From NCBI GenBank assembly GCA_945929285.1, contig CAMEOC010000004.1, positions 1 through 13,654 on the forward strand: a DNA stretch of 13,654 nt. The letters run 5' to 3'. How positions within the stretch are numbered: position 1 is the stretch's first letter; each line of letters starts with the position of its first letter. This document shows positions 1 to 7,410 of the stretch, one piece after another. The notes beneath the pieces are model-generated. The model did not search any database. It had not been told where the DNA came from and saw only the letters and a list, made by a program, of their open reading frames with translations. Origin of the DNA: an uncultured Mucispirillum sp. GTDB lineage: Bacteria; Chrysiogenota; Deferribacteres; Deferribacterales; Mucispirillaceae. The translations under genes and the position numbers were made by a program.

Positions 1-701
1 TCATCCCTCAAACTCCCTTCTTCGCTTCGCGCTGTTGAAAGCAGTTTATCACCTTTATATATACCTATTGGCACAAATTCAGATATATAGTTTTCCCCAT
101 GGGTGCTTGCATAACTGCCAATTTTAAAGGTATATTCATCATATACAAGCTCATCACCTGGCCACAGGGTATAATCTCCTCTAAAATGGTAAAAAGAAGA
201 TATAATAACACCTAAAGCAATAAGTACAAGTCCAAAATGCACAATCATTGCACCATAAAACCTGTTTGCTTGAAAAATAGATTTTATACCGCCTTTTTTA
301 ACAGATGAAAGTGTTTTAATAATAACAGCCAATAATGAAAAATAAACTGTAAAAAGCAGTATTAATGAAGTTATTTTATTATAGCCCATAAAAGCCATAA
401 TTAAAGTAATAATTAAAGCAACTGCAAGGGATATTATTATCCGTCTTTTAAATTTTTGAGGTTTTTGTTTTTTAAAGCCCTGTAAAAGCCCAAAACCACT
501 GGCAAAAAATATTAAAGCAAAAAATGGTATTGTGCTTCTATTATACTGGGGTATTGTGTAGCTGGCATCTATTACTAAAGGCAGTAATGTGCCAAAAACA
601 ATAGCCACAGATATGGCAATAAAAAGCCAGTTGGAAATAAAAACTAAACCAGTTCTTGAAAGGAAAGTAAAGCCTTCCTCATCATTTTTAACTGTGGGTT
701 T
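1..701 (-). CDS. ccmF: CcmF C-terminal part in the shifted frame, partial at the left edge
   Basis: This open frame, on the same strand but one base back from the N-terminal part, continues CcmF and has no stop as far as position 1. I translated it by hand. It begins near KPTVKNDEEGFTFLSRTG, then gives a membrane segment ending FGTLLPL and a stretch with IPFFALIFFASGFG. A further segment contains RFYGAMIVHFGLVLIALG, followed by a hydrophilic periplasmic-type stretch (WPGDELVYDEYTFKIG). The His codon at 237-239 corresponds to the fourth conserved CcmF histidine (H491 in E. coli). There is no start codon or ribosome binding site suited to independent translation, so this is the rest of the same gene and not a second gene. 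Restoring one A in either A5 run of the coding strand (699-703 or 685-689) joins the two frames smoothly. Confidence 0.85.
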
Positions 702-1702
702 TTAATAAATACTATTAAGTAAACCAAAGTAGATATTATAATATATATAATAAAGTAATAGCCTATTGGGTGAGGGTTAAAACTATGCACAGAATCTAAT
801 AAACCACTTCTTGTAATAAAAGTGCCTAAAATTGTAAGCTCAAAAGTAATAAGTAAAAGTATAAATGTAAATATTTTTAATTTACCTGTTTTTTCATATA
901 CATAAGCAGAGTGTAAGAATGCTGTTGCTGTAAACCATGGCATAAGGGAAGCATTTTCCACAGGGTCCCAGGCCCAGTAGCCACCCCAGCCAATTTCAGC
1001 ATAAGCCCACCAGCCTCCAACTACTATACCTATTGTTAAAAAAGCCCATACTATTAATGACCATGGCCTTGCCATTTTTACCCAGTTATTTGAAAAATCT
1101 TGCTGCATAATTGCACCTAGCGAATGGGCAATAATAACAGTAAAGCCCACATAGCCAATATATAAGGTTGGTGGGTGAATAACCATACCAGGATTTTGTA
1201 AAAGAGGGTTTAGCCCATAGCCATCTCTAAAATAGCCACCTGCTATATTTACAGCAGTAAAAGGGTTTTGTAAGAAAGTAACAAGTATAAGAAAAAATAA
1301 AGTTGTGCTAGACATTATAAGCATAACACCAAGCTTATACATACTTTCTTTTTCTTTTATTCTAAATATTTCAATTAACCCAAAAACAGCCAGTAAAAGC
1401 ACCCATAAAAGCAGCGAGCCTGCCTGACCGCTCCAAAAAGAGCTTAATTTATAAAACATAGGCAGTGTGTTATTGCTGTTTTTAAGCACATATAATATGC
1501 TAAAATCACTTATGGCAAAAGCAGTAAAAAGAATAATGGATGCAAATATTACAGAAATAGCAGTAGTAACAAAAAAGTAGTTACCAATAGATATTATTCT
1601 ATAATTTTTTGTAAAATATGAAGAGATATATATACCCACTGCCCCAAAACATAATATAAGGGCAGAAATTTGAAAAAACATTCCCATGGTGCCTAAAGTC
1701 AT
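644..1702 (-). CDS. ccmF: CcmF-type cytochrome c haem lyase, N-terminal part (frame broken)
   Basis: This is the N-terminal 352 residues of a CcmF protein, the membrane subunit that attaches haem to apocytochrome c in the System I (Ccm) pathway on the periplasmic side. It is strongly hydrophobic with many membrane segments. The tryptophan-rich haem-handling WWD motif is at residues 239-252 (WGGYWAWDPVENAS). Conserved-type histidines are H176 (GMVIHPP), H264 and H306, and the family signature GTFITRSG is at 293-300. The start is supported by a GAGGTG Shine-Dalgarno six bases upstream. Family members are usually about 600-650 residues. Here the frame ends early with a tail unlike the family (MMRKALLSFQELV), while the proper continuation lies in the -1 frame and is listed separately. 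This could be a true mutation, a homopolymer error or a recoding event. The family call is secure; the intactness of the gene is not. Confidence 0.92.
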   Translation of the reverse strand: MTLGTMGMFFQISALILCFGAVGIYISSYFTKNYRIISIGNYFFVTTAISVIFASIILFTAFAISDFSILYVLKNSNNTLPMFYKLSSFWSGQAGSLLLWVLLLAVFGLIEIFRIKEKESMYKLGVMLIMSSTTLFFLILVTFLQNPFTAVNIAGGYFRDGYGLNPLLQNPGMVIHPPTLYIGYVGFTVIIAHSLGAIMQQDFSNNWVKMARPWSLIVWAFLTIGIVVGGWWAYAEIGWGGYWAWDPVENASLMPWFTATAFLHSAYVYEKTGKLKIFTFILLLITFELTILGTFITRSGLLDSVHSFNPHPIGYYFIIYIIISTLVYLIVFIKNPQLKMMRKALLSFQELV

Positions 1703-1791
1703 AGGTTACACCTCTAATCTAATACTAAATTACTATTATTTATATTATAAATTTGTGTAAAAAGTATGTAATGGCAATATAAATTAAATGT

Positions 1792-1820
1792 TTGACATGT
1801 TAAAATTTAGCAAGTATTAT
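1792..1820 (+). promoter_or_regulatory. Sigma-70 promoter of ackA
   Basis: A perfect -35 box TTGACA (1792-1797) is followed by a 17-base spacer and the -10 box TATTAT (1815-1820). Transcription would begin near 1827, just before the AGGGGG Shine-Dalgarno at 1829-1834, giving a leader of only about 12 bases. This also shows that the upstream in-frame ATG at 1788 cannot be the real start, because it lies upstream of the predicted transcript. Confidence 0.75.
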
Positions 1821-1838
1821 TTTCTATTAGGGGGTATT

Positions 1839-3071
1839 ATGAAAATATTAGCACTCAACTGTGGCAGTTCTTCTGTAAAATATCAATTATACGATAAATC
1901 AAGCAACAAACTACTGGCAAAAGGAAGCCTGGAACGCATAGGCTTTGTAGGCACATTTATTATTCACCAGACAAAACACCAAAAACACAGGCTGGAATGC
2001 GAATGCTCCAACCATAAAGATGCCATAAATATGGTTTTTAAATTCTTAACAGATGAAGAATTTGGGGTAATAAAAGAGCTTAATGAAATAGATGCCGTAG
2101 GCCATAGAATAGTGCATGGTGGCGAGCTTTTTAGTAAAAGTGTTTTAATAGATGATAATGTTATTAAAGCCATAGATAACCTTTCAAGCCTTGCACCTTT
2201 GCATAACCCACCAAACCTGCAAGGTATACTAGCTATGCAGTCATTACTTCCTAATGTGGCACAAGTGGCAGTTTTTGATACAGCATTTCACCAAACCATG
2301 CCAGAAACTGCTTATATGTATGCTATCCCTTTAAAATGGTATGAAAAATACGGCGTAAGAAAATATGGCTTTCACGGCACAAGCCATTTATACGTTTCAA
2401 GGTGTGCAGCAGCCCTTTTACATAAAGATATAAAAGAAACAAACTTTATAAGCCTGCATATTGGCAACGGTGTAAGTGTTACTGCCTGCAAAGGTGGTAA
2501 ATCTATTGATACATCCATGGGCTTTACCCCACTAGATGGTGCTATTATGGGCACAAGAAGTGGCAGTTTAGACCCAGCTGTGCCATTATTTATGATAGAT
2601 AAAGAAGGGTTTTCTTCAGAAGAAATAAACACCATATTAAATAAACGCTCTGGGGTGCTAGGTATTACAGGCAGATATACAGACAGGCGAGATATTGCCC
2701 GTGTGGCAGAAGAAGGCGATAAATACTGCCAGCTTTCTATGGATATGGAAGCATACAGGTTAAAAAAATTAATAGGCGAATACCATGCTGTATTAGGAAA
2801 AATTGACGGCATAATTTTCACAGCAGGGGTAGGGGAAAATTCTCCAGTTGCAAGAAGTATGGTTTGCAAAGGGTTAGAACATTTTGGTATTATTCTAGAT
2901 GATGAAAAAAATAATAAAGCAAAAGAAGAAAGTATTATATCTAAAGATGATTCCCCTGTAAAAATATTTATGATACCTACAAACGAAGAAATAGTTATTA
3001 TAGAGGATGTGGCAGCAATACTTTCAGGCACATTTGATAATGATGATTTTAAATATTCCTTTGAAGTGTAA
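1839..3071 (+). CDS. ackA: Acetate kinase
   Basis: Acetate kinase interconverts acetyl phosphate plus ADP with acetate plus ATP in the cytosol, giving substrate-level ATP or allowing acetate activation. The 410-residue product has the usual family length and all expected blocks in order. These are the N-terminal LNCGSSSVKYQ, GHRIVHGG with the active-site Arg, FDTAFHQTMP with the catalytic Asp, YGFHGTSH with the conserved His, HIGNGVSV, MGTRSGSLDPA, FTAGVGENSP and the C-terminal PTNEEIVI with the metal-binding Glu. I chose the ATG at 1839 over the in-frame ATG at 1788. The protein then begins MKILALNCGSSS as in the family, a strong AGGGGG site lies four bases upstream, and the promoter sits between the two ATGs. 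The usual partner pta is not in this window. No terminator is visible before the ECF sigma gene 64 bases downstream, so some read-through is possible. Confidence 0.97.
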   Translation: MKILALNCGSSSVKYQLYDKSSNKLLAKGSLERIGFVGTFIIHQTKHQKHRLECECSNHKDAINMVFKFLTDEEFGVIKELNEIDAVGHRIVHGGELFSKSVLIDDNVIKAIDNLSSLAPLHNPPNLQGILAMQSLLPNVAQVAVFDTAFHQTMPETAYMYAIPLKWYEKYGVRKYGFHGTSHLYVSRCAAALLHKDIKETNFISLHIGNGVSVTACKGGKSIDTSMGFTPLDGAIMGTRSGSLDPAVPLFMIDKEGFSSEEINTILNKRSGVLGITGRYTDRRDIARVAEEGDKYCQLSMDMEAYRLKKLIGEYHAVLGKIDGIIFTAGVGENSPVARSMVCKGLEHFGIILDDEKNNKAKEESIISKDDSPVKIFMIPTNEEIVIIEDVAAILSGTFDNDDFKYSFEV

Positions 3072-3135
3072 TTTTTTGTAACTTATTTATAATTTAAGCG
3101 ACCATAACTATTAAGGGATATATTAATGAGAGGGT

Positions 3136-3699
3136 ATGGTGGAGAGTAGTGATTTAGACATTATTTCATCAGTGCTTGATGGCGATGTGGATAACTTTGC
3201 CATACTGATAGATAAATACAAAGGAAAAGTATTTAAAATAGTATCAATGCATATACCACACGATAATGTGGATGAGGTGGCAAACGATATATTTTTTAAA
3301 GCATACAAATCCTTAAAAACTTTTAAAAATGATTCGCCTTTTATAAACTGGCTTACTGTCATTGCCATTAGAGGCTGTAAAGATTTCTGGCGGCAAAAAT
3401 ATGCCCAAAAAGATGTGCCAATGTCTAGTTTTGATGAAGAAACAGAGCAGGCAATAGAACTAGGTATAGATTACAGAACCCCGGAAACAAACATACTAGG
3501 GGATGAAAACTATAAAATGCTTATGAAAGCCATGGAGCATTTAAAACCCACAGAACGCACCATTATTACAATGATGTATGCAGAAGAAAGAAGTGTGGCA
3601 GAAATATCAAGCCTAACAGGCATTACAGAATCAAATGTGAAAGTTACAGCCTTTCGTGCTAGAAAAAAATTAGCAGAAATCCTTAATAAAATGTCTTAG
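3136..3699 (+). CDS. ECF-family RNA polymerase sigma factor (RpoE-like)
   Basis: This is a 187-residue extracytoplasmic-function sigma factor that would direct RNA polymerase to a small regulon when released from its anti-sigma factor. Region 2 spans about residues 20-90, with the core-binding helix DEVANDIFFKAYKSL at 46-60 and the -10-reading helix FINWLTVIAIRGCKDFWRQ at 69-87. After an acidic linker (97-125), region 4 spans 128-183 with the helix-turn-helix RSVAEISSLTGITESNVKV. Region 3 is absent, as expected. The start is uncertain. GAGAGGG ends only one base before the ATG at 3136, so the GTG at 3139, at a better spacing, may be used. It heads a tight operon, with nine bases to the anti-sigma gene. 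A lone TATAAT occurs at 3088-3093 without a good -35, and I could not define an ECF-type autoregulated promoter. Confidence 0.92.
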   Translation: MVESSDLDIISSVLDGDVDNFAILIDKYKGKVFKIVSMHIPHDNVDEVANDIFFKAYKSLKTFKNDSPFINWLTVIAIRGCKDFWRQKYAQKDVPMSSFDEETEQAIELGIDYRTPETNILGDENYKMLMKAMEHLKPTERTIITMMYAEERSVAEISSLTGITESNVKVTAFRARKKLAEILNKMS

Positions 3700-3708
3700 G
3701 GGTAGTGC

Positions 3709-4245
3709 ATGAAAAAATATAATGAAGAAAATATTATACCATTACTTAAAAGTTTGAAAATAGATGAAACCACTGCAGAAGATGACTTTACCAGTAAAGT
3801 AATGAATAGAATAAAAGCAGATATAGACTTTGATAATAATATAGATGATTTAGATAAAGTAGATAACCTGCTGAATATTCTTCCTGTAAAAGAGATTATG
3901 CAGCCAAAAGAAGATTTTACTGCAAATGTAATGAATAGAATAAAATCAGAACAGAAAAAAGTAAAATATAATCAGGAAAATATACAAGATGTATTAAAAC
4001 TACTAAAAACTAAACCAATAAAACTTCCTAATAAAAACTTTACTGAAAATGTAATGGAAAAAATTAAGGAAGAAGAAGTAGATGAAAACATTATATCCTT
4101 TGAAAAAACATATAAAAAGTTTTTAGTAGGCTCATTTATTGTGGCAGCTGCTGCCATACTGCTTGCTTTAAACCTTTTTTCAACATATAATCCAAGTATG
4201 GCAGAATTTATGGTAACAGATTATTTTAATACGGGGTTATACTAA
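3709..4245 (+). CDS. Putative membrane-anchored anti-sigma factor with a triplicated motif
   Basis: This 178-residue protein is probably the anti-sigma factor for the ECF sigma encoded nine bases upstream. The AGGGGT Shine-Dalgarno overlaps the sigma stop codon. It has a hydrophilic N-terminal cytoplasmic part (about 1-136), one membrane helix (about 138-157) and a short tail of about 20 residues outside. The cytoplasmic part consists of three related units, each with a leucine-rich helix followed by a motif. The motifs are FTSKVMNRIK (27-36), FTANVMNRIK (70-79) and FTENVMEKIK (111-120). A single motif of this F..xVM..I type is, as I recall, common in short anti-sigma domains just before the membrane helix. 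Three copies are unusual. There is no zinc-binding HxxxCxxC motif. Assignment rests on position, topology and motif, not on a recognised full-length family. Confidence 0.68.
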   Translation: MKKYNEENIIPLLKSLKIDETTAEDDFTSKVMNRIKADIDFDNNIDDLDKVDNLLNILPVKEIMQPKEDFTANVMNRIKSEQKKVKYNQENIQDVLKLLKTKPIKLPNKNFTENVMEKIKEEEVDENIISFEKTYKKFLVGSFIVAAAAILLALNLFSTYNPSMAEFMVTDYFNTGLY

Positions 4246-4248
4246 GCT

Positions 4249-4911
4249 ATGGTTTTAAAGAAATCTGCCAAGTTTATTATAGTTTTTTGTTCCATATTTA
4301 TATTAGGGGTGGTAACAGGTGCGGCCCTTATGCCTGTGATTTTCACTAAAGTAGAAGGCAACCCCTATTCCATTGAAGTGCTAGGCTCAAGGGTATATAA
4401 TACTACCTTATTAAAAAATGCAGGGCTTACACCAGACCAGGTAAAAGAAACAGATATGCTTACAGCAAAATATGTATTAAAATATACTGCTGAAAGAGAT
4501 ATTTTTATGGCAAAACGCAGAACATTATACAGCGAATATAAACACGAGCTTGCAGATATTTTAACTAAAGAGCAGTTTGCAAACTACATGAATAAATCTG
4601 ATGCAATAATTAACCAAAGAGAGCAATACAGCAAAGAAATGGAAGCAAAATGGAAAGAAGAACATAAAAAACAGCTAAATGCCAGGTTAGCAGATACAGG
4701 CTTTCAACCAAAACTAAAATCTATTACCATTACAGTGCCGGCAGTAGATATTATGCCTGCTACATTACAGGAAGCAGACAGGCAAGACAGGCAAAGTTTT
4801 GATTTTCTAAATAGATATATGATAGATAGAGTTAAAAACAACTGGGATACATATAAGATATACCACGAAATGAATTATGAGCCTATTACAACAGAAGATA
4901 TAGAGCCTTAA
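4249..4911 (+). CDS. Membrane-anchored periplasmic LTxxQ protein, possible sensor of the ECF module
   Basis: This 220-residue protein has an uncleaved-looking signal anchor at about residues 9-31, so the rest should lie in the periplasm. The exported part is helical and charged and contains two LTxxQ motifs, LTPDQ at 60-64 and LTKEQ at 105-109. That spacing is the hallmark of the Spy/CpxP helical hairpin, related to ZraP and CnrX metal-resistance sensors. The segment at 110-145 is lysine- and glutamate-rich and probably coiled. A C-terminal part (about 155-220) matches nothing I recognise. The gene starts three bases after the anti-sigma stop, so it is almost certainly co-translated. By analogy with CnrX it could transmit a periplasmic signal to the anti-sigma factor. 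I see no clear cluster of metal ligands, so the ligand is unknown. The first LTxxQ hit is clear; the superfamily assignment is tentative. Confidence 0.55.
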   Translation: MVLKKSAKFIIVFCSIFILGVVTGAALMPVIFTKVEGNPYSIEVLGSRVYNTTLLKNAGLTPDQVKETDMLTAKYVLKYTAERDIFMAKRRTLYSEYKHELADILTKEQFANYMNKSDAIINQREQYSKEMEAKWKEEHKKQLNARLADTGFQPKLKSITITVPAVDIMPATLQEADRQDRQSFDFLNRYMIDRVKNNWDTYKIYHEMNYEPITTEDIEP

Positions 4912-4914
4912 AAA

Positions 4915-6645
4915 CTATCTTTCATTAAAAGCATTTTCTATGGTTTTAATCATATTGGTTCTGCTTTCTTCTATGGAAGAAGTTATTTCTTTTTTATAAT
5001 CATCTCTTTTTACTACTTCTTCCAGCTTTAAAAGCCCTTTATCTATGGCAACCCCTGTGGCTGTGCCAATGGCTGCTCCACCTATGGGGGAAGTAAATAT
5101 GGAAGAAACAACCCCTGCTGCTACCCCTGCAGCTGCACTTACTGCCTTGCCTGCTGCTGCTTTTGCTGCTGCTTTAGCCGCAGTTTTAAAGCCTGTTTTT
5201 GCTGCCACTTTACTTGCTATTGTGCCAGCTATTGCACCAGCTGCCAAACCACCACCTGTGGAAGCTATAAAGCGTTTTTTAATATCTAATATAGGCTCAA
5301 CTTCTGCCAGCGAATATATATCTTCTATATTTATTTCTGTTACTACATTATATAGTGCATCTTTTTTAGTTATTTTATTTTCCTGTAATATTATAGAAAT
5401 ATTATCCTGCAGGCTTTTTATGTTTTCTTCCACAATATTTAAGTTTATATGGTTTGAAACATTATCCATTAAATTTTCTTTTAATTTATTTTCCATATAT
5501 TCTTCTATACTGCCTGTAATAAGTTTAAAAAGTCTGCCATATTCTGCTGATAAGCTGTAATACCAGTCTAAATATTTATCTGTATTTAAAAGTATTTCAT
5601 CATACATTTTATTAACTGATGATATAAGCTCATCTTTTGTAGCACCGTAGGCAATATCTGCAGCTATCTGCATTTTATTTAATGTGCCTTCTTTATACAT
5701 TACCCCGTTTATAACTTCCACTGCCACAGTGTTTGCTTCTACTACCTTTTCCACCACTTCTAATTTAGCAGCAGAAAAAAATGTAACAGCAGCAAATATG
5801 GAAGGGTATATGAAAATTGTAAGCAGTGTTATTATAAAAGCCGTTAGGAATTTATTTATTTTTTCATCATCACTTTTTGCAGGGCTTTTAAATACTTTTA
5901 ATAAATTTTCTTTTTTTATAAAGAAAAAGCTAATAAAACTAACTATACCGTAAAATAAAAACCCGCCACCGCTTAAAACTATTAATGCCATTAAAAATAC
6001 CCATAAAGGAGCAGAATATATTACATCTGCCTGCAGTATTGTATGGCTTAAATTATCAAATACATCTAATATATAGCCTATCATATAAGCAGTGTAGTTA
6101 TTTTTTAAAGTTAATACATCATTATCTAAAAACGGAATATGAAAATTAATATCTTTTAAGTAATAAGTTATAATAGGAAATAATAGGGCAGAAAAAAATG
6201 AAGTTAAAAAATAAGTTAAGGTTTCTATTTTATATGGAGCAAATTTATCATTATATATTAAAAGCACCAGCTTTGTGCTCATATATCTTGAAAATATAAG
6301 CAGTGGGAAAATAATAAAAAGGCATAAAAACTCAATAGATGAAAATAAATATATTCTAACAGGTATTAAAAACCCTAAAACAATACTAAATGATATAATA
6401 AATATATAGCCTAATGTTTTGCCGGATAAAAAATTATATAATTTTTTCCCTTTTTCATACTCTATTAATTTTATTTCTTTTTTTAAGCTAAACCTTGAAG
6501 CATTATGAAGTATTATAGGGGCAGATATTAAAAGAATGGAAAAAGCATATACCACCATTCCAAAATAATTAATAAATGCACCTAAAAGGTATAATAAAAT
6601 AACTGCAAAAAGAAATTTTAAAAATAATATACTTACTTTTTTCAT
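4915..6645 (-). CDS. Unknown polytopic membrane protein with Ala/Gly-rich C-terminal segment
   Basis: I do not recognise this 576-residue protein as a named family. About seven membrane segments lie in the first half (roughly 8-24, 28-46, 78-96, 104-118, 142-162, 213-243 and 265-292). A hydrophilic helical domain follows (about 295-460). Then comes a striking low-complexity stretch, residues 464-533, made almost only of Ala, Gly, Lys, Val, Ile and Thr. It begins GGGLAAGAIAG, has AAKAAAKAAAGKA in the middle and ends with the small-residue pattern GGAAIGTATGVA. A charged amphipathic tail (534-576) ends the protein. The Gly/Ala pattern could form a membrane hairpin or glycine-zipper packing. Its stop codon lies three bases from that of the ECF module on the opposite strand. 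No good Shine-Dalgarno precedes the ATG. Coding status is supported by the long frame and coherent topology. Confidence 0.8.
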   Translation of the reverse strand: MKKVSILFLKFLFAVILLYLLGAFINYFGMVVYAFSILLISAPIILHNASRFSLKKEIKLIEYEKGKKLYNFLSGKTLGYIFIISFSIVLGFLIPVRIYLFSSIEFLCLFIIFPLLIFSRYMSTKLVLLIYNDKFAPYKIETLTYFLTSFFSALLFPIITYYLKDINFHIPFLDNDVLTLKNNYTAYMIGYILDVFDNLSHTILQADVIYSAPLWVFLMALIVLSGGGFLFYGIVSFISFFFIKKENLLKVFKSPAKSDDEKINKFLTAFIITLLTIFIYPSIFAAVTFFSAAKLEVVEKVVEANTVAVEVINGVMYKEGTLNKMQIAADIAYGATKDELISSVNKMYDEILLNTDKYLDWYYSLSAEYGRLFKLITGSIEEYMENKLKENLMDNVSNHINLNIVEENIKSLQDNISIILQENKITKKDALYNVVTEINIEDIYSLAEVEPILDIKKRFIASTGGGLAAGAIAGTIASKVAAKTGFKTAAKAAAKAAAGKAVSAAAGVAAGVVSSIFTSPIGGAAIGTATGVAIDKGLLKLEEVVKRDDYKKEITSSIEESRTNMIKTIENAFNER

Positions 6646-6716
6646 AATACTATTTTAAAGAAAAATAAAAATATAGTCCATAAGAAAATTAATTCTATTG
6701 AAATGGTTATATTTAT

Positions 6717-7256
6717 ATGGTAGATTTTATGTGGTTTATTATGCATAAAAGAAAAAATTACTTAACAAACATATATAGATATTCTTATTTAAAATTAATT
6801 GTGCCTATAAAGCGTGAACGGCAAAACCCAAACTATGTGGCAAGGGGCGTGGCTGTTGGGTTGCAAATGAATATTGTGCTTTTAATATGGGTTATTGCAA
6901 AATTTTTTAAAATACATTTTAGCCTGCCAGTAGGCCTTGCTATGACATGGGTTAGTAACGCTTTTACAAACCTGCCTCTTTTTTATTTATATTATATAAC
7001 AGGCTCATTTTTCATGGGGCAGGAAACAGGCGGCTATAATGAATTTATTGGCTTTTTCCAAGACGGCATTATGCAGGGCATAAAGCAGACTTTTATATTT
7101 TGGGGCAAGCCTATTCTGCTTGGCAGTTTTATATTTATGGTATTTTTTTCTGTAACAGGCTATTTTATAAGCTATAAATATGCAAAAAAATTAAAAGAAA
7201 AATATAAACAAAAATATAAACAAAAATATAAACAAAAAAGACTAAAGCATAAATAA
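6717..7256 (+). CDS. DUF2062-family inner-membrane protein
   Basis: This 179-residue membrane protein has the layout of the DUF2062 family, whose function is not established. The family-type opening PNYVARGVAVGLQMN is at 38-52, just after a basic stretch. Then come membrane segments at about 51-65 and 70-95, the N-F-TNLPLFYLYYITGS block at 81-97 and a third membrane segment at about 130-155. The lysine-rich C-terminus carries three exact copies of KYKQ (162-173) encoded by a 12-bp tandem repeat. The start is uncertain. The ATG at 6717 has no Shine-Dalgarno, whereas the in-frame ATG at 6741 has GTGG six bases upstream. A possible promoter (TTGAAA at 6698, TAGATT at 6721) would also favour 6741. 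The gene diverges from the unknown membrane protein across 71 bases. Confidence 0.82.
   Translation: MVDFMWFIMHKRKNYLTNIYRYSYLKLIVPIKRERQNPNYVARGVAVGLQMNIVLLIWVIAKFFKIHFSLPVGLAMTWVSNAFTNLPLFYLYYITGSFFMGQETGGYNEFIGFFQDGIMQGIKQTFIFWGKPILLGSFIFMVFFSVTGYFISYKYAKKLKEKYKQKYKQKYKQKRLKHK
7200..7235 (+). repeat. Three exact 12-bp tandem repeats encoding KYKQ
   Basis: The unit AAATATAAACAA occurs three times head to tail in frame near the 3' end of the DUF2062 gene. Because the unit is a multiple of three, copy-number change would lengthen or shorten the basic tail without breaking the frame. Confidence 0.9.
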
Positions 7257-7286
7257 TTTATATTTACAAACTTTATAAATTATAGT
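7257..7286 (+). promoter_or_regulatory. Possible sigma-70 promoter for thiC
   Basis: TTTATA (7257-7262), an 18-base spacer and TATAGT (7281-7286) would start transcription near 7293, just before the TPP aptamer. Both boxes are imperfect and the region is AT-rich, so this is a weak call supported mainly by its position. Confidence 0.35.
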
Positions 7287-7297
7287 AATTCATAAAA

Positions 7298-7391
7298 TGA
7301 AAGTAGGGGTGCTTTAAAAAGCTGAGATAGGTAAATCTACTACCTAGACCCTTTGAACCTGATAAGGTTAATACCTGCGCAGGGAACTTTA
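7298..7391 (+). promoter_or_regulatory. TPP riboswitch (THI element) aptamer
   Basis: The conserved TPP-aptamer blocks are present in order. These are AGGGGTGC (7305-7312), CTGAGA (7322-7327), ACCCTTTGAACCTGAT (7348-7363), GGTTAATACCTGCG (7366-7379) and CAGGGAAC (7380-7387). P1 can form between AAAGT (7300-7304) and ACTTT (7386-7390), and P2 between the GGGG and ACCC blocks. A short P3 is GCTTTAAAAAGC (7311-7322). An additional hairpin, AGGTA (7328-7332) with TACCT (7341-7345), lies between CTGAGA and ACCC. It senses thiamine pyrophosphate and, from its position, should repress thiC when thiamine is plentiful. Confidence 0.96.
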
Positions 7392-7410
7392 TTTTAAAAA
7401 ATAAATATGA

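Noticed and set aside
694..705. Programmed -1 frameshift heptamer in ccmF
   Set aside because: The coding-strand run reads T AAA AAC, which lacks the sixth A of the classical A AAA AAC slippery site, and no stimulatory stem was evident. Recoding remains possible but is not supported.
2372..3031. Minus-strand frame of 219 codons inside ackA
   Set aside because: It lies entirely within a firmly identified gene and its translation has no recognisable features.
3076..3106. ECF-type promoter before the sigma gene (GTAACTT and a later CGACC)
   Set aside because: The -35 is only partly like GGAACTT and no convincing -10 of the ECF type is at the right distance.
5045..5560. Plus-strand frame rich in Ala and Pro
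   Set aside because: It is the antisense of the Ala/Gly-rich part of the minus-strand membrane protein. Its composition is explained by that, and it has no ribosome site.
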